From Sepiola atlantica (lineage: Eukaryota > Mollusca > Cephalopoda > Sepiida > Sepiolidae): DNA of 64,000 bases. Where the stretch lies: positions 36,767,278 to 36,831,277 of the forward strand of contig OY744516.1 in the NCBI GenBank assembly GCA_963556195.1, written 5' to 3'. The position numbers and the translations under genes were made by a program. The notes beneath the pieces are model-generated. The model was not told the DNA's origin and ran no database searches. It worked only from the letters and a program-made list of their open reading frames with translations. Shown here piece after piece: positions 56,041-64,000 of this stretch (its first letter is position 1; every line of letters starts with the position of its first letter).

Positions 56041-56735
56041 CACATATATACATACCTAACTTGATCTAGATAAAGATAATACTGAAACTATTTTTTTATA
56101 GTTTTTATCCTCATTAAAAAAAAATGTCTGATTAAATAAAAATCTGAAATTATTTAAAAAGACAAAAACAAATAAAAACGTTCTTCTGTAATTCTTTGCT
56201 TTCTGTGCTTTTGTCCCCACTCTAAAAATTTAAACTTTAACAAAAAAAAACAAAAAAATTCGAAAGAAAATAAACCAACCGTTTTTAATGTCTATTTTGT
56301 TCTAATAGTTTTATAGTTATTCATCTTATTATTTTGACTCAGATTATTTTTAAAATAATACCCTGGCATGCTGGGTCTAATTAGAGCATGGTTTCCTCAA
56401 CGGGGGAGGGGGGGAATTTAAGGGTCCTCAAAGCCATTTGTGGGGGCACAAGAGAGGCCACAGAAAATTTAGGACACGCAAAATATAGATATGAAATATT
56501 TTGCAATCAATAACTATTAGTGAAGACAAAACCCTGCCATTTAAAATGGAAAGTGTTAAGACTGTATCGGCACAGGAAATGATCAAGAGTCAATATGAGC
56601 ATGGTATGTCTAGAAGGAATGGTGGAAAGGTGCATAAAATGAGGTAAAACACAGAAGATTTTGGGATGAAAAACCCAGCGTCCACATATTCCCTTCACAA
56701 TAATATCAAGACGTATTCTTATAAACATGACCTGG
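56041..56735. other. Unassigned spacer
   Basis: A+T-rich with a G-run at 56403-56414. No feature recognised. Confidence 0.45.
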
Positions 56736-56739
56736 GAAT

Positions 56740-57540
56740 TACTGACAGCAGCGATTTAGGTTAGACAAAGCACATCTCTAAAATTGTCAAGAAGGCCGAG
56801 GGTGACTTAGCATCAATCAGCAAGAACCTTGATAGCCGCTCTTCAATTATCTTTTTAAAACTGTATACATCATCTATGGTGCGACCACATTTAGAATTCA
56901 TATCACCAGTCTGGAACCCCCATCTTGCTCAGAACATTGACCGCCTGGAAAACGTTCAGAGACATGCAACCAAGCGAATGCCCTCCATTAGACATCTGCC
57001 ATATTCTGAACGGCTTGCTTCTCTAGGTTTGGATTCATTGAAGGTTCGACATCTAGCAGCTGACTTGGTAAACACCCACAGAATTATTAAACCATCCCGT
57101 CAACAACAACACTGAGCACCGTTTGATCTTCATGTGCCTAACACATGTAGACATTCCTACAAAGTCCGAAAACAGCACAGCTCCCATGACTTTCGAAAAC
57201 ATTTCTTCATTCTCACAATTGCTGAAGCACGGAACAAACTGCCTGCATCAGTTGTTGACTGCCAAGACACTGAATCCTTTAAAACCCTCATGCTTTCCGA
57301 AATTAACCAAAACTACACCTGATATCCCCCCTTCCTGACAATTGTACATTATTCTATCTACTATACAGATTTTTGCATGTACGAGTTGTAGTATCGTACG
57401 TTTGGAAACGACAGCGATGTTTACGTCTGAGATAAAAGAATATCCTTGTTACCTCCCTTACACCGTTAATTCTGTAATTATTGTAATCTGTAATTATCTC
57501 CCTTGTATATTTCTGATGTAAATAAATAATAAGTGCTGAT
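56740..57540 (+). pseudogene. CR1/Jockey-type LINE C-terminus, best copy
   Basis: The frame 56876-57115 reads MVRPHLEFISPVWNPHL, then 'DRLENVQRHATKRMPSIRHL', 'PYSERLASLGLDSLKVRHLA' and 'ADLVNTHRIIKPS', the conserved post-RT region of CR1/Jockey-type elements (RPHLE...VW.P, LE.VQRRATK, Y..RL..L.L.SL..R). A second frame from 57134 reads 'PNTCRHSYKVRKQHSSHDFR', 'RNKLPASVVDCQDTESFKTL'. Upstream text at 56757-56875 (thumb region) is in another frame. The 3' UTR includes 'ttatctcccttgtat' and 'gatgtaaataaataataa'. RT palm and endonuclease are absent. Confidence 0.85.
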
Positions 57541-57689
57541 GTGTCTCTCTCTCTTACGCACCGAGCGACCGACCAAGTAACATCGTGTTTGTGTCCTTTT
57601 TGACCTCTGTCCCTTTTGCTCGTATTATTGTCTTACTTTCAGGAATAACCACATCATAACACGAGTCACCGCTCATCAAGGCTCAAAGG

Positions 57690-58248
57690 CCACTCAAGGA
57701 TAAGGGTTAATAAGTTTATAAGGTGGACGGTAAAACAACACCGTAAGGATTGATAACGATGGTTGAAATTGGGCATAATTTTATTATTTAAGATGACAGC
57801 TCCACAATAATTTGTTAAAATTGGATTTGAAAATGACCATGTTGTAGTCAGCTGAAAAGCAGTCCCATGGTATTGTGTTCCACAGACGGGTAGTTCTTGG
57901 AAAGAAACTTTGCTCATAGAAGTTCATTTAGTTTTAGGTACACAGAGGAAAAACGAAAATTATTTATAGCAGTTGTAGCTCGACGAGTTTTTGTTGTGAA
58001 TGTTTTACAGGGGGAGGGACCATAGATTGGAGCTCAGTCGAGCACTTACCATGAAAATAGCAATAGAATAGAGAAAGACTAGTAACATCTCTTCTGTGAG
58101 AAAGAGGCTGTAGGGAAGAGAAGAGGGCATCTCCCACTAGATTTTAAAGTCGGTTTTGTAATCTGTAAAGGCAAGAAAGGGTGCTCTGAGTGGCACCTCC
58201 CCAGATGTGGCAACAATACTCCATCTTAAGACGTATTTGACTCTTATC
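57690..58248 (-). pseudogene. Jockey-type LINE tail, copy c (empty-site reference)
   Basis: In the minus sense, from 58248: a post-RT segment, then 'gtctttctctattctattgc', 'tgagctccaatctatggtcc', 'aagaactacccgtctgtgga' and a 3' UTR with 'tggtcattttcaaatc'. It aligns with 640-1002 plus 2565-2800 and lacks the 1.55-kb insertion found there: 'ggagctcagtcgagcac' at 58029 is uninterrupted. Multiple stops. Confidence 0.7.
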
Positions 58249-58300
58249 CATACACATGCACTTTTGATGAGTTGTAGTGCACCTGAGCACTGCACACAAG
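58249..58300 (+). repeat. CR1-type LINE 3' tail fragment
   Basis: 'acacatgcacttttgatga' and 'gcacctgagcactgcaca' equal the 3' tail of the minus-strand copy at 9310-9350, here without its coding part. Confidence 0.6.
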
Positions 58301-58584
58301 GATTTAATTATTTTTTTAATTTTAAGATGGTGTGATAACTGTTCCTGGATTTCCAGATTGATCAGTCAGCCAAATAGAGTTATGAGAGACAGGATGTATG
58401 GAGACAGTTAAGACATAATAGATCATATTCTTCAACGTGTGGAAAAAACGTCTAATGATTTAAACTTAAAATATTAAATTTATTTTTAAGTTAAATATTA
58501 AATTAATCTAATAAGCCAATTTTGTTATAGTCATTTTTTTGGTCAGAATTTCACAAAATGGCTGTTTTTGGTATTGAATTTCTA

Positions 58585-58900
58585 AAAGAAAGTTATTAGA
58601 TCTGATGACCTCAGAGGAAGATTAATGCTGGACAGTATAGCGAGAGGTGTGCAGAACAGCAGATATTGAAAGAATGAATAAGAGTTCTTGGGTTAGATGT
58701 AGAACAATTAAGGCGGCAGGGTCAGTTCACAGGAGAATGCCAAGGAAACATGGGAAGAAGTGATAAGAACGGACTTTAGAGAAAAAGGTATGAGTAAAGA
58801 TTTGACCAAAGATAAGTAAGTTTGGAAGTTCATTGATGAAAGCCGTCTAACACATGCCAGCATGTAAAACGAACGTTAAACTAATGATGATGATAATGAA
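58585..58900 (+). pseudogene. RTE-like LINE tail, copy 3
   Basis: 'tctgatgacctcagaggaag' matches 15490, 'gcggcagggtcagttcac' matches 30083, and 'catgggaagaagtgataaga' corresponds to the 'TWEEVI' codons. The 3' end 'catgccagcatgtaaaacga' is followed by (ATG)n at 58882-58898, the expected simple-repeat tail. No long open frame remains. Confidence 0.7.
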
Positions 58901-58939
58901 GGTATGTTTTTACCAACTAGTCTTTCAAATTTTCTTTTC

Positions 58940-59390
58940 TTTTTGTAATTGTTAATTTTTTGTAATCGTCACATTTAATTGTAACTAAATCACTGATGAC
59001 CCATCGGGTCAGTTTTTTTAAATTTTGATATTGGTTAATAATTATGTTTTTACTAGGATTTCACAAATAAGAAATACATTTTACAAGGTAAATTTGTATG
59101 AGTCAGCGTGGTGCAACTTGATTCTGTTGTTGGCATTCTTGCAGGAGGGACCACATGGAGGTTGGCAACATCCCTAAGTAAAAGTGGTGCTATAGAACCG
59201 ACTGGATTCGAACTTAGCATGCCCAGATCATCAGTCCGTGTCGTTATCCACTTAACCACCGTCACCTCCCGGAAATACATTTTGATGTCATGATATACCT
59301 TCTCACTCTCCCCCTCTCTTCACTGTCTCTTTTCTCTCATTGTGATATCATAATAGCCCCCCTATACCATCACCTCTTTTTTTTCCTTTC
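58940..59390. repeat. 3' module interrupted by a SINE
   Basis: 'cactgatgacccatcgggtc', 'ttgatattggttaataatta' and 'gaaatacatttt' followed by C/T-rich DNA repeat the order at 59735-59870 and 31240-31400. The family 1 SINE splits the 'gaaatacatttt' step. Confidence 0.65.
59071..59283 (-). mobile_element. Complete family 1 SINE with 12-bp TSD
   Basis: GAAATACATTTT at 59071-59082 and 59272-59283 flanks a 189-bp insert. In the minus sense it starts 'gggaggtgacggtggttaag' (A-box-like 'tggttaagtgg'), has B-box 'agttcgaatcc', then 'gggatgttgccaacctcc', 'gtggtccctcctgcaag' and the tail 'caaatttaccttgt'. Perfect TSD and clear Pol III boxes make this the youngest-looking SINE here. Confidence 0.9.
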
Positions 59391-59399
59391 TCCTTTTTT

Positions 59400-59730
59400 C
59401 TTTTACTTCAAATCACCCTAAACAAGGCACACTACAACCGAGACATAAGGGGCTACTGTGAATAAGGGACCAGATTAATAAGAGCATTCTAATGTCTAGA
59501 GCGAGATGCTTGTTCACGTTACGTTTAAATTTCTGCATGTTGGTACAGTCGCAGAAACAGGGAGCAGGAAGGGAATTCCAAAGGTAACCAGTTTGAGAAA
59601 AGAGACTATTAGAGTAGAAAGCCTTCAGGCATTAAGGGACCTTTACAGTGAAAGGGTGCGATTCTGTTGCTTGTCTGGGCTATTTATTAGATTGACACAA
59701 GTGCAGCAAGTTCGTTGCGCACATTCAGTT
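59400..59730 (-). pseudogene. Jockey-type LINE tail fragment
   Basis: 'ctaaacaaggcaca', 'ggggctactgtgaataa' and 'gttcacgttacgtttaaatt' match 43740-43855. The rest resembles an antisense LINE C-terminus but no frame is convincing. Confidence 0.45.
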
Positions 59731-59734
59731 GTTA

Positions 59735-59875
59735 ATTTTCTGTAATTGTCACATTTTATTGTAACTAGATCACTGATGAACCGTTGCGTCAGTATTTGTT
59801 ATATATATTATTAAATATATCATTTCTTAATTTTGATATTGGTTGATAATTATATTTTTACTAGGATTTGTAAAA
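59735..59875. repeat. 3' module copy
   Basis: 'tgtaattgtcacattttatt', 'cactgatgaaccgttgcgtc', 'ttgatattggttgataatta'. Same as 58945-59060. It adjoins the 3' end of LINE copy B. Confidence 0.6.
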
Positions 59876-59879
59876 TAAG

Positions 59880-62800
59880 CACAGAGATGCAAGATTGCAG
59901 TGATGGGACAGGAGCTGGAGCTTGGTAGACAATGTGGGACCTATTAGAGATTCTTTTTTTGTACTCTGTCTAAGAGGGAGAGACTAGTGGTTGGTGCACC
60001 AGCCCACATGTGACAATACTCCATGTATGGGAAAATTGTGGTTTTGTAGAAATATAGGATACTGGCAAGTGTGAGAAGTTTTCTAGCTCAGTAGAGGGAA
60101 CCTACCTTCTTTGCTGCAGATTTGGCAGTATCTTCTATGTATTCATTCCAATTCATGTTATCTGTAAATGTTAGGCCGAGGAGTTTGCATGTTGGACTCT
60201 CGGGTAGAGTGCTATTAGTCATGGCAATCAGTAGTTGGTAAGGTTTCTTATAATTGTTAAAGGAAAGGAGCTTTGACTAAATAACATTAAATGTAACCAT
60301 CCATTTTTGGCCCCATTCCACTACAGACTAGAGGTCATTTTGTAAGGATTCAACCATTGCCTTCGATATGTGTGCGCTTGATTTGCCGACATGTCGAGAA
60401 TAAAGTGTGGTGTCATCAGCAAATATACTTATCTCGAATGCGATTGCATCAGGAAGGTTCTTTATGAAAATCAGGAATAATAACGGTCTAAGGATCAACC
60501 TCTCAGGCACATACGCATTAATGTGATGTTGTTTAGATGTCCGGCCATCTTGGACGACTTGGATCATTCTTTTAGTTAAGAAGCATCTGATTATATTAAA
60601 AACTTGTCCAGACTTTGTCAAAGGCTTTTGTATGTATCAAGCACTACCACCCTCACTTAATCTGCGTTGTCAAGTCTATGGTATATTGGTTCAGAGATGA
60701 TTGTAAGGATATCTGCAGTAGAACGGGCTTGCCTAAATCCATACTGTCGGTCAGAAAGAAGTTTAGCATTTTCGAGGCGGTGAACTATCGCTATATTGAT
60801 TAATGATTCACAGATTTTAAAGAAGAATAGGAGCGCAAGGAGACTTATGGAGTGATAATATTGTAGGTCAGTTCTTTCACCAGAGTTCTTGAAAAGTGGC
60901 ACCAGAGACAATTTTTCAGCTATCAGAGAAGCAAGATTCATCAAGGCATTTGTTGTAGAATTTTGAGAGGATGGGGGTCAACTCAGCAGAGCATTTAGCA
61001 GGGATAAGATTAGGCCCACATGTTTTGCAGGCGTCAAGGTTTTTTATGATATTCAGGACATGGGAAAGGGTGATGATCAGATCATCAAGTGTAGTTTCTG
61101 TCTGTTGCGGGAAATTTGTGAAGGAGTGGTTTGTGGAGTTTAAGGCGAACCGCTGGGCAAGAAGTTCAGCCATAGCCATTGCTGTGCGACCAACATCATG
61201 GTGGTTGGATAGTGGGAGAATTATTGATTGCCCATTGTTCACCACGCTAACATAGTTTTTCCAATCGCAAGTTTCTAATTTCTGCAACTGACTGCGTTTT
61301 TCTGGTCGTCTCAGTATACCTACATTTAGCTGTTACACTTACTCTTTTTTGATGCTATAAATTTTAGTCTATTTTTAGCTGACTTATGGTGGTTGAATCG
61401 GCAATAGCAGCTGCACAGGTCTAAGTGAACCATTAGAGAGAGTGGGGCTACTATAGCACTGTTCAGCAAGGAAAGAAAAAGTTTTACTCTATGGGGCATC
61501 TCTGATGAGATCTCTGAGGGATTCCCAATCAGCCCGTTGATAATATTTCATCGTTTTAAGTAATGGCGCTTCGGTTTGGGGTCATAGGTTTAACGTTATA
61601 TCAACCAGTATCACAAGGTGATCAGCATTCTTACGTGGGCTATGAGCATCTGTCACACAAGCCTCAGGCAGTGTTGCCAAGAATAGGTTGAGAAGTGAGG
61701 CTTGCTCATCTTCACGATCTGGGAGGCGGGTCGAGAAAGTCACGGTTTATGAAAATTAATCTGCAATAGAGAAACTATGCGTATTGTGTGTAGTTCGGGA
61801 AACCAAACCAATCTTTGTGGTGGACATTAAAATTCCCAAATACATGTATTTGGGCACTCAGATCTAAGGAAAGTGCTGTGTCTACCCTATCGATAGTCGA
61901 GTAGGGAAGTCCTGTGTTGTAGGGTTAATCTAAAGCACATGATCATCTGATTCTAGACTAAGTTCTCTGGCCAAGGGGAGGGTGTTATGAATATAGACTC
62001 CGAGAACATGCATATGCTTGTCAGTCTTTACAGGAGAGTAGGAGGTATCCTGGCATGTCAAAATGATTAGTGGAGATTGAGGGTGTAGATTAGTTTCATT
62101 TAGTGCTAGGATATCAAGAGAGTTTACCAGGGGGAAGGATTCTACATCATTGAGGTTAGTCCTAAGCCCTCGGATATTTGTGAAAGAGAACCTCAAGAGA
62201 GGAGGTGTTTTGATCGGTTTTTGAGGGGCGTCTGATTTGATTGTTTTTCTTTTTATTGTTATTTATATTATTAATAGATAGAGTGGGTTGGACGAAATGG
62301 GTATTTGTTGAATGTCAGAAAACAAAGTTCACACACGTGGACTATTAGCTAAGTCTTTATCTATGGGGTTGTGGCCTCGGGAAAGCCCACCAGTGATAAG
62401 TGTAGGGTCCCTTTCTATGTGTGACATGGCACTACGGTTATCCTGATGTTATACAACTGTTGATAGAGCAGCCGCTCTTCGCGCTACCTAAGAGTTAGGG
62501 CTTCTGTACTACCAGTTGGAAATAGCAACAATACAAGCTGTCAATCCTGTACCCTGAATCTATCAGAACAAGAGCGACCCAGACTAATCATGTGAAACTA
62601 AATGACAAGCAAGTGTCGCCAAGTTTACCAGATAGAGAGAAAGATGATGGGACGGTGTTGATTGTTCTAGTCAGGAAACAAGGCCAAGCTCTGGATGTTT
62701 TTAAAGTGTCCCTCTTCACTTGGCTAATAGACAAAGCAGGGGTGCAAGGCCGAGTGATAGGCAAAGCCTATCTACTCCATAAGCAATCTTAGGTTTGCAA

Positions 62801-63030
62801 ACCAGATATTTTTGTTTGAGTCTTCAGCTCTAGGAACCTTGTCAACCTGGACTAAAAAGGCCTCTCTTCCCCAGTGGATTGGTGCTCAGACTTCGGAAGT
62901 CAGTACACAGGTTTTACGTCAGAGTTTTCCTTCTCCTAGGATGATATGACAAGATCTACAGCTCCATCTCACCGAGAGCGGTAACCATCCGCCTGGGTTC
63001 TATACCAGGTATTTCTATTCCCCTGCTTGG
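59880..63030 (-). pseudogene. Jockey-superfamily LINE, copy B
   Basis: Antisense copy of the 33.66-37.78-kb LINE. From 63030 to 62215 is the 5' region. Then 'FTNIRGLRTNLNDVESF' and 'DILALNETNLH' (62190-62090, endonuclease Glu kept), and NADHLVILVDI near 61635-61600 (endonuclease His kept). The linker frame is 61287-60916. The RT start has 'LVPLFKNSGERTDLQYYHSI' and 'DRQYGFRQARSTADILT' (60944-60657), then 'IFADDTTLYSRHVGKSSAHI' (60441-60360; intact FADD). The post-RT region continues to 59880, where it is truncated. At least four frame breaks. It has no insertion at the place where copy A carries the hAT element. Confidence 0.85.
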
Positions 63031-63199
63031 GAAGATACATACATTAAGTATCTACTTTAATCAAGTTTTTGCAAATCATCCTGAAAATTAAAGATAAGTT
63101 CTCCTACCAATACGTAGTTTTAGAATTATTTAAATACAAACTTTTTATCAATAATAATATAATATAATTATTTATTATAAATATAATTATTTACATTCC

Positions 63200-63335
63200 T
63201 TTATAAAGTCAATAGATTTCACAAAATCAAACTGCATTGTGATGTCATAATAGATCCTTTCCCTATGCTTTCTCTTTTAAGTCATCATTCGATTCCTCTC
63301 ACCACTTCTCTTATCATTCGCCCTTTGTTTACGCT
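63200..63335 (+). repeat. 'gtgatgtcataatagatcc' module
   Basis: 'gatttcacaaaatcaaactg' and 'cattgtgatgtcataatag' followed by a C/T-rich tract, as at 31500-31660 and 59280-59390. Confidence 0.6.
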
Positions 63336-63559
63336 ATTTATTTTTTCTTCCACCATTTAAAACATTCATTTATGGATGAAATGTGCACAGCGACAAGCAA
63401 AATAACAACATTGTCAGAGTTTTAGTCATATATAAATTCACCTGTTTACTAATAAACCTTTCCTTATTGAGTATATAAATGAGTTTATTCAAATAAAAAA
63501 TGTATCCAAATAATATTTTCTTTAATTAACAGCTGGAGTTATTGTTTCGATGCCATGAT

Positions 63560-64000
63560 ATTATCCAAACTACTTTCTGAGACGGGTTAAGTTGGGAGAC
63601 TTGGAATAAGAACTTTAGTTGACCTGAAGGGGTCATAAAGAACTTGAATTGGATTGAAGAACTGCAAAGAACTTTCCCTTTTTTCCTCCATGTTCCAAAG
63701 ATTAAATGGAATTTCCAGTAACAGAGTTTTATTCCAAGAATTTCCCATCCATGGAACATGTTGCCGCAAGATTGCTTCCCTGTGGGCTACAACATGATCC
63801 TCTTCAAATATAATGTAAATAAACACTAGTCATAAACCGTCTTCATAAGTCATCAAATGTTGTTCATTCCATTCATCATTTTCAATCCTCTCATAATATT
63901 CATCATCATTCCACTCATTATCTCTTATTCTCGAATTGCTTTTAGCCTTGATAAGTGCTGACTCAGTTGAGAAACACTGAATTAGAATACAGCTTTTATT
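63560..64000 (+). pseudogene. Jockey-type LINE tail, copy d (runs off the window)
   Basis: 'ctgcaaagaactttccctt', 'tttattccaagaatttccca', 'tggaacatgttgccgcaag', 'aatgtaaataaacactagtc' align with 44100-44280. In the coding sense 'FIPRISHPWNMLPQDCFP' is the terminal Jockey-type region. It continues to the window end through the 3' UTR ('ctcataatattcatcat'). Confidence 0.7.

Overview
This window looks like repeat-dense intergenic or intronic DNA from a large metazoan genome, most likely a cephalopod or related mollusc. The evidence is high A+T, very many (TA)n, (CT)n and (GT)n microsatellites, homopolymer G/C runs, tRNA-derived SINEs, and layered LINE, Helitron, Merlin, hAT, mariner, Penelope and Gypsy remnants. 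The lineage is inferred from repeat style only. I found no convincing host protein-coding exon and no prokaryotic gene architecture. Almost every translatable stretch is a broken transposon frame or a chance ORF.

Layout. 0-3 kb: a Jockey-type LINE 3' end (minus) split by a 1.55-kb DNA transposon with an 8-bp target duplication. 3.4-5 kb: a SINE and mariner-like deletion derivatives. 5-8 kb: foldback elements, including a 1.5-kb element with ~330-bp inverted arms that itself hosts a 231-bp insertion. 9-12 kb: LINE tail, a tRNA-like repeat carrying a hammerhead-ribozyme-like core, and another mariner remnant. 13.4-14.15 kb: a 23/27-bp minisatellite. 15-19 kb: LINE tail, Helitron-type ends, two tandem copies of the hammerhead-like repeat, and SINEs. 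19.8-22 kb: a Tx1-like LINE. 23-25.4 kb: a cluster of inverted-repeat copies containing a complete 236-bp Helitron. 26-33 kb: microsatellites, LINE scraps and a triplicated repeat.

33.6-37.8 kb: the best LINE (copy A, plus strand), with a hAT element in its 5' region. A perfect 29-bp-arm hairpin lies beside it. 38.7-40.4 kb: a foldback module and a Penelope-like C-terminus with a GIY-YIG-type nuclease domain. 41-42.6 kb: a Ty3/Gypsy pol remnant split by an antisense LINE. 42.7-45.7 kb: SINEs and LINE pieces. 45.83-47.27 kb: exactly 17 copies of an 85-bp satellite with an 8-unit higher-order period. 48.02-48.92 kb: a structurally complete but coding-dead Merlin transposon with a perfect 8-bp TSD. 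50-50.9 kb: the partner of the 38.7-kb foldback module. 51-56 kb: very A+T-rich DNA with Helitron pieces. 56.7-64 kb: LINE remnants including antisense copy B of the 34-37-kb LINE, which retains catalytic motifs lost in copy A.

Nothing here forms a pathway. What connects the features is nested insertion history: several insertions can be checked against a paralogous empty site in the same window. The most unusual signal is the tRNA-like head joined to a hammerhead-like core in a ~333-bp tandem repeat at 10.1 and 18.0-18.5 kb.
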